Source of the DNA: Acanthamoeba sp. SK_2022b
Lineage: Eukaryota > Discosea > Longamoebia > Acanthamoebidae
DNA length: 20,408 nucleotides
Reading direction: 5' to 3'
Assembly (NCBI GenBank): GCA_027943245.1
Contig: JANDJZ010000723.1
Location: forward strand, 1 to 20,408
Below, piece after piece: positions 1-9,146 of this stretch (the first letter of the stretch is position 1; each line of letters starts with the position of its first letter). The notes below the pieces were generated by a model. It saw nothing but the letters and a program-made list of their open reading frames with translations. It had not been told where the DNA came from and made no database searches. The translations under genes and the position numbers were made by a program.

Positions 1-78
1 AAGGAGATGAAGAAAGTGCAGAGCATTGAGTTCTGTGTGCAAGCAGCTATGCCTATGGTGGAGCTGCTGCAGAATTAG
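1..78 (+). CDS. Tail of an open reading frame entering from the left edge
   Basis: Frame 1 is open from the first base to a TAG at 76-78 and gives 25 residues ending VELLQN. It lies directly before satellite DNA. It is too short to assign to a family and could be the end of an exon or chance. No function is proposed. Confidence 0.2.
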   Translation, partial: KEMKKVQSIEFCVQAAMPMVELLQN

Positions 79-149
79 AGGCGGTTACCTTCTGCAACAG
101 GTGCTGTCTATAGAAAACGAGTAAGTGTCTGATTTTCCCAAACGCTCAG

Positions 150-1035
150 TTTTGTGGTGTTGTGGTGCTGTTGTAGTAGTGTTGTGGTGGTGTGATGATG
201 GTGTGGGGATGGTGTGGAGTTGTAGTGTGGTGTTGCCATGATGGTGTGGGGGTGTGATGCTGTGTGGTGAGGTGGTGTTAACGTTATGATGCTGAGGTTG
301 TGGTGTTGGTGTGGTGATGTGGTGGTGGTGGTGATGTTGTGGTGCTGCTGTGGTGGCGTTGTGGTGGTGAGGTTGTGGTGCTGTGGTGCTGTGGCGGTGT
401 TGTGGTATTGTGGTGATTGTTTGGTGCTGGTGTGGCGTCGCCATAGTGTTGTTGTGATGGTGTGGCAATGTTGGTGATGGTGTGATGTGGTGATTGTGTG
501 GTGATTTTGTGGTGTGGTAATGGTGTGGTGCTGCAGTGTAACACCACCACAACATCACCACAACATCACCACACCAACACCAAAGCCAACACCACTACAT
601 CACAACCCCTTCAACACCATAACATCACCACAACACCACCACACCACCACACCACAATACCACAACACCACAACACCACCACACCACCACCACCACCAGA
701 CCTCAACATCACCACAACACAACACCACCATACCAATTACACCACAACATTAGCACACCACCACAACAATCACCACAACACTATTTACACTACAACTTAA
801 CCACTGCACACCACCACATCACAATATCACCACATCATCACCACAACAACACCACACCATCGCCACAATACCACTGGTAATTGTGGTGTGGTGTTGTTGT
901 GGTGGTGGTGGCTGTGTGGTGATGTTGCTGGCGTGTTGTGGTGATGTGGTGGTGTGGTGTTGTGGGGTGGCATTGTGGTAGTGTGTGGGGTGGTGATGTT
1001 GTAGTGATGGTGTTGTAGTGGTGTGGTGGTGTATA
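150..1035. repeat. Strand-switching GTG/CAC satellite, left block
   Basis: From about 150 to 540 the plus strand is a degenerate run of GTGGTG, TTGTGGTG and GTGATG words. At about 540 it flips to CACCACAACATCACC words, and at about 880 it flips back to GTGGTG until about 1035. Several reading frames stay open because the words lack stops, giving artefactual His/Thr/Pro-rich or Val/Trp-rich peptides; I do not regard these as genes. The flips make large imperfect inverted repeats. Confidence 0.9.
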
Positions 1036-1059
1036 GGGTTCTACTCCGGTTTGGCCAAC

Positions 1060-2110
1060 ACATCAAGGTGCTCACCAACCTGGTAGGTAAAACCAGCTTG
1101 CAGACCAAATGTGTCTTGGAATCTATCTCAGTCCAGCATGAGCAAACACCTTGCATCACTGGATCCTGAAGAATAAAGTGTTAGAGACAAGGGACGTGTT
1201 GTTTAATGTCCCAGAGGGCTGCACACTGGAAAGCTGCCATGTGAGATGAGTACAACATGATTATGGTGAATGGTATGTTCAAACTTCCCTCCCCCCCCGC
1301 TGGGAGGAAGCTCATTGACACCAAGTGGCTGTTCAAGATCATGTGCCAAGCAGATGGCTCAATTGACTGGTTCAAGGCCTGCTGGATATCAGTTGGATGT
1401 AACCATCATGGCCTTTCTCAATGCCACTCTCCCTGGGAGGAGGAGAACTACATGTGTCAACCTGAGTTTTGTGGACAAGGGGTGATTGGACCATGTCTGT
1501 CTGCTATGCAAGAGTCTTTATGGGCTCAAGCAGGCACCAAGAGTGGAATTGGATGCTCAATGTGCACCTGCATATGTGAGGATTCATGCTGATGTGTGTT
1601 GACCTGTACATGAAATCAAGTATGAAGGCAAGCACGCAGCCTACGTAGTGGTCTATGTCAATGACTGTGTCATCTACGCACCAGAGCAGTCTGTGCCCAG
1701 TATCAAGAAAGTGCTGCACAACAGATTCAAAATGATCAACCTAGGCATCACAACTTCAATCCTGTCACTCAAAGTAATCCACAACAACAAAGACAGGTCA
1801 ATACTACTACAACAAGCAGGCAAGATACAAGAGCTTACAACAACTTAGGTCTCAATCAAGCAAGCTGAATACCCATCTACAGTCAACAAAAGCACACTGA
1901 TGATCACAACCTCACAACCTGGCAAGTACCACCAATTGAAGAACTACAGCATCAAACTGGCGCTGGTATGCAAGAACCTAGCCAACAAGACACTTAGTCT
2001 ACATCACATGTCCATGGCCATCATGCTGGCCAACATGCACACAAAGGCTCTTGGTAGAGGGCGCGTGAATGACCTATGTGCTGAGTTAAATCTTGTAAGG
2101 TACTGTTAAG
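1060..2110 (+). pseudogene. Decayed Ty1/Copia retrotransposon pol (reverse transcriptase to RNase H end)
   Basis: Plus-strand frames carry recognisable Copia reverse transcriptase (RVT_2) blocks in order. A DTKWLFKI...ADGSI block lies at about 1318-1365, followed by QLDVT..AFLNA (about 1391-1430), FVDKG (about 1470), SLYGLKQAP (about 1512-1540), and a YVND-type active-site block (about 1655-1670; the family norm is YVDD) followed by a degraded DLG-like segment (MINLGIT). The RNase H tail ends in MLANMHTKALGRGR before a stop at about 2107. The blocks sit in different frames with stops between them, and the gag, protease and integrase parts are missing. I read it as a dead, 5'-truncated copy. 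It is embedded between two blocks of CAC-rich satellite. The family call is firm; exact ends are not. Confidence 0.85.
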
Positions 2111-2115
2111 GGGCA

Positions 2116-2320
2116 TGTTGTGAGTTACCTTATTTGGTACTCTGAGCAACAGTCACTCTGGAACATGAGGTAGGACTTAATGAGCTGCTAGCACATTAAG
2201 GCATGCCTCAAGTTTAGGAGTTATGTTATAGCACTGTCTACAACAATATATTCAACAGCAATAAAACCAGAGATAACCCTGTTCTCTCTCACTTCATACT
2301 CTACTCTTCACACACAGTGT
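2116..2320 (+). mobile_element. Probable 3' LTR of the Copia relic
   Basis: Directly after the pol stop comes a purine-rich tract AAGGGGCA (2108-2115), which fits a polypurine tract, followed by TGTTGTGAG, a normal LTR start. The next 200 bases are unique sequence with an AATAAA signal near 2260 and a CT-rich stretch. They run to a CA near 2316-2320, where satellite DNA resumes. No 5' LTR partner was seen, so the right end is inferred. Confidence 0.55.
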
Positions 2321-3000
2321 ATATCACAACAACCATCACCACGACATCACCACCACACCAACACAACACCATCATCACAACACCATCACCACAACATCAC
2401 CACCACACACACCACTACAACACAACCACAACATCACCACCACAACATCACCACACCACTACCACACAACCACTACAACACCACCACAACATCACCACCA
2501 CCACAAACATTACCACAACATCACCACCACCACACACACCACCACAACATCACCACACCACCGCCACAACATCACAACGCCACATCACCACAACACCATA
2601 ACTACAACATTGCCACACCACCACACCATCACCACAACACCAGCACAACACCATACCATCACCACAACACCAGAACAACAGCACCACACCACCACAACAT
2701 CACCACACCATCACAACCATAGCACCACAACATAACCACAACATCACCACCACCACAACATCACCACCACACCACTACCACACAACCACCACACCACTAC
2801 AACACTACCACAACATCACCACCACCACCACAAACACCAGCACAACACCATACCACACCACAACACCAGCACAACAGCACCACACCACCACAACACCATC
2901 ACAACCGCACTACAACCACCACAGACCCTGGGAGGGGACCCCTTCCAGAAATTGGGTGAAGTAGTGTAGTGTTGTGGTGTTGTGATGTAGTGTAGTGTGG
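2317..3000. repeat. CAC-rich satellite to the right of the Copia relic, with a short GTG flip
   Basis: CACCACAACATCACCACC words continue to about 2925. A short unique bridge (2925-2955) follows, and then GTGTAGTGTTGTGGTGTTG words to about 3002. It is the same satellite family as positions 150-1035, so the Copia element appears to have inserted into an existing array. Long open frames here are low-complexity artefacts. Confidence 0.85.
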
Positions 3001-3356
3001 TGACTGGGGAGAAAATCAAATTGGATCAAGTGATCACTCCACTGGGGAGGTTGCAGTTGGGATTGGGCTGTCCAGCCTTGCCTACAACTGATGAACAAAC
3101 CACAGATGGAGGTTTATAGAGTGAGGAGGCGCGTGGTGGCAGTCAAGTTTTTCTTCTCTCACATGTTCACATGAGTGTCTGAGAGCTGGCGACCCAACAA
3201 GACATCTGTGCATGAGGCGGTAGGACACCATGTGGAGTGATGATGAGATGTGAAATGAGGATGGACAGGCCCAGCCAGGTGCATTCGCTGAGCAGTGTGG
3301 CGGTGTGAGACGGCGTGAGGGCCCAACTACTGTGGACTGACATTGAAATACTGGCA

Positions 3357-3674
3357 ATGCTTCAGAAGGTGAAGCTCCAGGCATTAGTGAAGGAGGTGGG
3401 CATTGACATGTGGGGCACTATGGGGCAGATCTTGGACTGAATCAAGGTGTGGTGTACAGAGCAGGTGGACGATGGTAGATGGGGTCCCCCTATACGGAGT
3501 GGGCAGTCTAGTGTGGTGTGTGATTCAGAGGCAAGCTGTAGGCCAACAAAGCGCAGGCGTAGTGCGTGGTTCAGCGACAACGACGGTGCAGAGGATGAGG
3601 CGGTGGATGTAGATGTGGGTGAGGAAGGGGGCAACAGCGCCGACAATGAGTTGGATGAAAGGACGCCCCCATAG
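3357..3674 (+). pseudogene. Gag-like fragment: SAP-like helix pair, basic cluster, acidic tail, in-frame TGA
   Basis: One frame from the ATG at 3357 reads through a TGA at 3438-3440 and continues to a stop after 3674. The first 27 residues (KVKLQALVKEVGIDMWGTMG) resemble a SAP-type helix-turn-helix. Farther on come a basic cluster (PTKRRRSAW) and a strongly acidic stretch. This lies upstream, in the same direction, of the recombinase remains, where a DIRS-type element carries its gag. A second piece at about 3680-4060 in other frames (NQLSELLWKVVESD, then GDRDGWAATAKLQ) may belong to the same protein. The SAP and gag assignments are tentative; the interruption is seen directly. Confidence 0.4.
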
Positions 3675-4172
3675 CCATGCAAGGCGCAGAGCAAGCAGGG
3701 AGGTGTTCTCCACCAGCCAGGCTAACCAGCTGAGCGAGCTCCTGTGGAAGGTGGTTGAAAGCGATCGGGTAGTCAACCGATCTATCGTGGCCCAAAGTCA
3801 AGCTGGAGGCGGCTAGAAATCAGCATGAGTACAATTTCATCGCATGGGTGGGGCGCATTTTAATGGGGCATGGACGTGGATAATCTGGTGGAGCTGCAGA
3901 AGGCGGTGAATGAGGCTGTCTAAGAGCTGAAGCGGCGCAGAGCGCAAGTCATTACAGGCGACCGGGACGGCTGGGCAGCCACAGCAAAGCTGCAGAGAAC
4001 GGTGGCAGGGTCATTCTTGGACGACTTCGCCAAGGAGATCGTGCAGCCACATGGCGGGTGGTGTCGGAGGAGAGCCAGAAGACCACAGCCAAAAAGAATT
4101 TTCAAGGAAAGGAAGGATCACAGCCATGGGGCGGGCATGGCCACAGCCGCTTCCCAACACCGGGCACGGCAG

Positions 4173-5390
4173 GCGTCGACGCATTCACGCAGGACTGGAG
4201 TGGGAGTAGTATGAGCTTGCTAGTGCCGCCTATGGGATTGATAGGGAGAGCGATCATGCACGCGATCGAGTGTGGAGCCAGGGCGATCTTGGTGGCACCA
4301 GCGTGGCCGGCGCATGACTGGTGGCCATTGCTCCTCCGCACAAAGCTGCTGGCGTTGCCGCTGGGCGGCCCAACCGAGGTGGCCACGCTGGGCCCATTGG
4401 GGAGGTTTCGAGCCGGGCAGGAACCTGAACTGGGAGTGGCAGGCGTTCTTGATCGACGGCGCCAAGGCAACGGGGTGGAGGACCTGAGGAGAACGGTGGA
4501 GGAGCTACTGGAGCGAGCGTGGGCGCCGGGCACTCTGCGTACCTACGAGAGGTGGATGCGTGAATTCGACGAGTTTGTTGCCGCGCGGCCAGAGGCGTCA
4601 GACGGCTCGCTGGCAGATAGGCTGGGCCTTGTTTGTGGCTGAACTGCATCAACAGCAACGAGGTAGCACGGCGCGCGTGGCCACGTGCGCGATCGCGTTT
4701 CAAGAAGCACGGGCAGGACGCCCAAGCCCATTGACGGACCGACGACTAGTGCTGGTGCTGGACGCGGTGGAGCGCGAGTGGGCCAAGGTCGCGGTGCAAC
4801 GCGCGCGCGGGATCTGTTCCCGGTGGCAGCACTGCAGGCGTGGGTGCGGGCGCATGACAGGCGATGGTCGCTGTGGACGGCGAGGGACGCGGCGGTGGTG
4901 GCGATGGGCCTAAGGGCGATGCGACGGGCGAGCGAGTTAGCGGCGCTCCAGTGGAGCGACATCACCCGCGTGGAGGGCGGGGAGTTGCGAGTGCGGATCA
5001 GACGCAGCAAGACGGACCAGGCCACGAAGGGACACACCGTCTTCGTGGAGCCATCGGGAGGAGCATGCTGCCCCGTGCGACTCTTGTGGGACGTTTACCG
5101 ACCGCTGGCGGGCGGACCGCGAGGGGCTGGTGTTCCAGTCACGCATGGGGGCACCGTTGTCGTCAAGCGCGATCAGCTCGCTGTGCCAGCGGATGGTCGC
5201 TGCTGCAGGAATCAAGGCAGCGGTGTCATCACATTCACTGCGCATCGGCGGCGCAACAGCGGCCATGGAAGGAGGCCTCAGCAAGGAACAAGTCATGGCG
5301 ATCGGCGGCTGGAAGAGCAACACGGTCGAAGGGTATCTACGAGCACGCGAAGGGACAGTCGTGGGCGCATCGACAAGGATGGGACTGTGA
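4173..5390 (+). pseudogene. Tyrosine recombinase with complete catalytic set but several frameshifts
   Basis: The N-terminal SAM-like helices are visible as AWAPGTLRTYERWMREFDEF (about 4519-4578). The catalytic part runs in two frames. One has MGLRAMRRASELAALQWSDI (about 4904-4963, catalytic Arg) and RIRRSKTDQ (about 5000, Lys). The other has SSHSLRIGGATAA (about 5226-5265, His-x-x-Arg), IGGWKS (about 5300, Trp at the His/Trp position) and VEGYLRA (about 5326-5346, nucleophile Tyr). All catalytic residues (R, K, H-x-x-R, W, Y) are present. The frame changes near 4625, 4805 and 5115, so the copy as written cannot make one protein. The enzyme would integrate a circular DNA intermediate by cutting and joining through the tyrosine. 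The family call is firm; whether the shifts are decay or sequence error is open. Confidence 0.8.
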
Positions 5391-5459
5391 GGGGCGCGCG
5401 ACGCCACTCTCTGGTATGCACCCAACTTGGACCCTTGTGCATGTACAGTAGGGAGGTGA

Positions 5460-5485
5460 GGCGTGTAGGCGGGCGTCGACACGCC
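5460..5485. repeat. Short inverted repeat downstream of the recombinase
   Basis: GGCGTGT (5460-5466) is the exact reverse complement of ACACGCC (5479-5485), with a 12-base loop between them. It sits about 70 bases after the end of the recombinase frame. It could be part of an element terminus or a transcript hairpin, or chance in GC-rich DNA. Confidence 0.3.
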
Positions 5486-5578
5486 TTGTTGGCGTGACAG
5501 GAGACCTAGGCCAAGGGATAGAACATGCTTTATTTACCTGATCACTGTTTTTTGTTTTGATGCAGCTGTATTACTGTA

Positions 5579-5599
5579 GAGAGAGAGAGAGAGAGAGAG
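5579..5599. repeat. (GA)n microsatellite between two convergent genes
   Basis: A perfect GA dinucleotide run lies in the short gap between the recombinase remains (plus) and the oxygenase (minus). It is preceded by an AT-rich stretch with TTTTTTGTTTTG near 5548, which could serve 3'-end formation for either transcript. Confidence 0.8.
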
Positions 5600-5617
5600 G
5601 CAGACTGACTCTTGGTG

Positions 5618-6890
5618 TTATGTGGCCTCTTGTGGCAGCTGTGTTGCTGGTGGCACTCGTCGCCGCTTGCGGCTGGAGGCAGCGTCCAGCTTCTCCTGGA
5701 TTATAGGCACATCGCTAAGGGGTGGGAAAAAGTTGGAGTCAGGACAAAAGAGTGACAGGGAGTGTCGCGAGCCCTCCACAAGCCAGTTGCCATGAAGCAA
5801 CTTGCTCGTGTTCAAAAAGGCAATGTCACCTGGCCGGAGGTGGAGCCTCGCACGCAGCTCAGGCACACACAACTCGCCTGACTCGAAGCTGCCAAAGGGC
5901 AGCACCGCACTGAGGCCCTCAGCAACATCGCGGCGGTCGTGATGCAGGCCGGCATCGGCGGACACGTTGAACACACATGCGTGGAATGGTCCGAACGGGC
6001 ACTCCTCGCCAAGATCGACCTCGCTGTACCATTTTGCCAGGCCAGCAAACTCGCGATGGAACAGGCTTGACACGATGTTGAAGAGCTCAGCATTGGCAGC
6101 AACAAACTCTGCCGCACCTGGCAGTGAGAAGTCCTTGGATTTCCTCAACTTGTGGCCATAGGGCCACCAGTAGCAAAAGTGGTAGGCCGAGCCTGCTGTC
6201 TGGGTGCTCCTGCTGGTCCTGCCTGCACGCAGGCCCTGCTGCTTGCCATAAAAGGCCATGGCCGACTGGCACAGGCCCTCAATGACTGGCAGTGGCACAG
6301 CATGGCGGTGCACCTGCATTGCCTGTACACATGCATGACAACAAAAAACAAAAGCACACACAGGTGCCGGTCAGGCAGGCTGCTGGGGGCAAGCGTGGAG
6401 CTATGAGGGAGGGGGAGGGGGACACACCACACCGCCCTGGGGCAGCTCCCATCGCACAATGTCGTGTGGCGTGTTGTCATTGATTGTTATCCATGGCACA
6501 GACTCACCTGGCGCGACCACAAGCTGGCGCCATAGCAGCTCATACAGCTTTGCATCTGCGCCACTGCCCACTCGCCCTGGCATTGAGACATAGTAAATCT
6601 GTCGTGAAGGTGGTGTGAGGCTCCTGTGACAGCGGGGAGGGGTGGAAAAAGTGTTACATCACTTGGAGCAAAGCATGCACACATGCACACACGTAATGCA
6701 CACACTGCAAACATCATGCACACATAATGCACACACACATCAACACAAGATGGAAGTTAGGCAGTGATACGCACTCTGGCTGGTCATTAGGAGGTGTCAG
6801 TTCCTCCATGGCAGTGGTGTCTGCAGCCATTGCTGCTTGCATTTCGGCTCGCTTGGCCTTGCGACGACGCTGGTATTCGATCTTAGATCA
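5618..6890 (-). CDS. TET/JBP-type 2-oxoglutarate/Fe(II) dioxygenase, three exons
   Basis: Minus-strand model: exon about 6884-6771 (basic, QRRRKAKRAE), exon 6598-6431, exon 6322-5618; introns are GT...AG and all phase 0. The catalytic core is in the last exon. It has a double-stranded beta-helix signature with H-x-D (LHHDRRD, ORF residues 140-142), then GSFESGELCVPEL, RPGDIAFLNTSKLLHGNW (distal His 190) and GSRHSLSLF (Arg 199, 2-oxoglutarate carboxylate). This spacing matches the TET/JBP family, which oxidises 5-methylcytosine or thymine in DNA; nuclear action also fits the RKRRR cluster near the C terminus. Related prolyl-hydroxylase-like or AlkB-like oxygenases cannot be excluded by eye. 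The N-terminal basic region continues upstream only across an in-frame TGA (6888-6890), so the true start is unresolved. It is convergent with a tyrosine-recombinase element, a context that recalls the transposon-linked TET/JBP genes of fungi. Confidence 0.72.
6600..6770 (-). other. First intron of the oxygenase gene, with ACAC-rich tract
   Basis: The interval between the exon ending at 6771 (CCAGAGTGC then GTATCA on the minus strand) and the exon starting at 6598 (after a CGACAG acceptor) holds CACACATGCACACA words at about 6676-6745. No coding signal is visible. Splicing keeps phase 0. Confidence 0.55.
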
Positions 6891-6988
6891 CTTGCCCCGT
6901 CTCCCAAATCGCCTCTTTTGTTCCTGCTTCCTGCAGCCACCAAACAACAGCACATGTACACACACACTTAGCCTGCTCTGCTCTCGCA

Positions 6989-7480
6989 CCATCGCAAGAC
7001 GGCGCAAAAGCTAGTGAGCAAAAAGAGACTCTCGTTTGCACCATCGTGAGACGGTGAACTGGCGAGAGAGTGCTAGCATATAAAGAGAGAGAGAGAGAGA
7101 GAGAGGAGAGACTCTGATTCAAACCATTGTGAGACGGCGAATGCCAGATACTCATGTGCCATCGTGAGACGGCACAAGAGTGCTAGCAGCGAGGGCGGCT
7201 CACCATCGTGAGACGGCGCAAGAGAGAGGTTGCTGGAGAGGCTCTCCCACACCATCGTGAGACGGCGCCAGAGGCCTCCCCTCCTCTCACTCCTCCTGTT
7301 TCCTGCGCCATCGTGAGACGGCGCAGGAGATCAGGCACGCACACCCACATGTGAACCTTGGTTGCGCCTCCGCGCTCTCTCTCTCAGGCGCCATCGCAAG
7401 ACGGCGCGCTCGAAAGAAAGAGCCCAGCAGAGTGCAACCAAGGCCCCTCGCTTCTCCCCTTCGCCATCGCAAGATGGCGT
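6989..7480 (+). repeat. Array of nine short hairpins with GNRA-type loops
   Basis: A 17-base core, CCATC-GTGA-GACGG or CCATC-GCAA-GACGG plus flanks, recurs at 6989, 7041, 7124, 7159, 7203, 7252, 7308, 7391 and 7464, all in the same orientation and 35 to 83 bases apart. Each can fold into a stem closed by GTGA or GCAA, both GNRA tetraloops on the plus strand. Outer stem pairs covary: GCGCC/GGCGC at 7308 and 7391, GTGCC/GGCAC at 7159, CACC/GGTG at 7041. The 7464 copy changes GACGG to GATGG, which repairs the usual A-C mismatch. Spacers are unrelated GA-rich or CT-rich sequence. On the minus strand the frames change from copy to copy, so it is not a peptide repeat. It lies upstream of the oxygenase gene and within the 3' part of the phosphoesterase transcript. 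Confidence 0.85.
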
Positions 7481-7964
7481 AAGAGGGAGATTGGTGTTTG
7501 GGGGGGGGGGGAAGAAGAAAAATATATATATGAAACTGACAGAGGGGAAAAAACATACGGAGCTGCGACTTCCATCGCTTGCGAGGGCTGGCTTCTTGGA
7601 AGTGGAGAGAGGGGAAGGGGCGTTTTTGCCTCTTGGCACACTGCTGGCGTTCTTGCCGCGCTGCGGGGCGCGTTGTTCTTTCCAAAAAGGAGTGCCGCTC
7701 CGTTAAAGGAAAAGTGTACTGAAACAAGCGGTAGAGGCTGGTGGGGCTGGCGTAGTTGGCGTAGGGGAGGAGGGTGGCGGGCGAGCAGCCCAGCGTGACG
7801 TTGAGCTGGAGCTTGTCAAACGCCGCGTAAATGAACTCCTTCTCCTTCGTTTGGCTGCCCCGCGGCGTCAAGAAGTTGTCCGCGTCACGCTTGGCCAACG
7901 AATAAAAGTTGGCTGCACACGCAACACACGTTCAGTCTCGCGAGTGCGTGCGTGCGTGCGTGCG

Positions 7965-8023
<59 letters not shown>

Positions 8024-8064
8024 TGTGTGTGTGTGTGTCTGTGTGTGTGTGTGTGTGTGTGCGC

Positions 8065-8103
<39 letters not shown>

Positions 8104-8542
8104 TGTGTGTGTTGAGAGAGAGGAGAAAGGAGGCATACAGCGCGAGGTGTTGACCCACTCCTGGTGGAACTGGGTGATCTGATGGTCCTGGTCGATGTCA
8201 AAGGTGACGTGTCCGACCACCTCAAAGTATTTGCCCGACTCCATTGTGAACGCGTTCGGGTCCAGCCACGAAAAGTACCGGACGTGCCTGCAGAAAAAAT
8301 AATCAAAAAACTGAAAACAATTATTACTATTGATAAAGAATAATCGAAAACAAAAATGGTGGGTGCATCGGGAGAGGCGAACCTGTGACCGGAGAGGAGC
8401 ACGAGGGGAACGGTGGGCTGGGCCTTGCGCAGGGCGGCGTAGATCTGGCTCAGCTCAGGCGGAGTCGTTGGGTCGATGTGGGCCACCACCACGATCATGT
8501 CCACATCCTACACACCATACACCACGCACCATTCAGCAATTG

Positions 8543-8607
<65 letters not shown>

Positions 8608-9076
8608 CACACACACGCACACGTCTACCTTGATCTGCATGGCCTGCTTGAAGTAGGTCTCCAACAGCGACTCGCATACCGGCACCACATCCGTCATGGG
8701 CGCCTGTCATTATTATTGTTGTTATTATTGTTCTATTATTGTTCGATTATTATCTGAACTAACACGAAGACGATACCTCCTGAGTGAAGTTGAACATGTA
8801 GCCCAGGACCAGCACGTTGGTGCCCAACGCCATGCGGAACGAATAGAACGGCGCGCCTACCCCCCATGCAAACACGTCAGCGGGGAGAGTAGGGCGTGAG
8901 CGTGTGCGGACTTGGTACCGATCGTCTCGCCGGTCTCTTTTATGAGCGAGTTGCTTGTGATGTAGGAAGTGTTGAAATGCGGGATGAAGCTCTGCTGCAT
9001 CAGCTTGACCACGTTATCATGATCTGCACCCCATTTCCCCTCTCTCTTCAACACCACCGTTGTCTGATCGTTGTTT

Positions 9077-9146
<70 letters not shown>

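Larger units (their letters stand above)
3357..5500 (+). mobile_element. Decayed, internally deleted DIRS-like (tyrosine recombinase) retroelement
   Basis: The order gag-like fragment, RNase H end, tyrosine recombinase is that of DIRS/PAT/Ngaro-type retroelements. The RNase H end is seen as GVDAFTQDWSG near 4175-4205, followed by LLVPPMGLIGRAI and ILVAPAWPAHDWWPLL (about 4215-4335), the region that joins RNase H to recombinase in these elements. No reverse transcriptase is present between the gag-like part and this segment, so I infer an internal deletion. A Crypton-like element that captured the segment is the alternative. Element ends are not resolved; a small inverted repeat at 5460-5485 may mark the right side. 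Confidence 0.6.

Noticed and set aside
85..800. His/Thr/Pro-rich and Val/Trp-rich long open frames
   Set aside because: They are translations of the GTG/CAC satellite, which lacks stop codons in several frames on both strands.
3082..3801. Overlapping open frames of 60-110 residues on the minus strand
   Set aside because: No domain, splice partner or composition bias supports them; they mirror the gag-like plus-strand segment.
4254..5482. Minus-strand open frames opposite the recombinase
   Set aside because: They are GC-rich antisense shadows; the plus strand carries the ordered recombinase motifs.
6989..7480. CRISPR array
   Set aside because: Repeats are short and imperfect, spacers vary from about 18 to 66 bases and are simple GA/CT-rich sequence, no cas genes are present, and the context is eukaryotic.
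7464..7480. YY1-type binding site (CAAGATGGCG)
   Set aside because: Only one of nine copies has the ATGGCG form; the others have ACGGCG. The change is better explained as a stem-pair repair in the hairpin.
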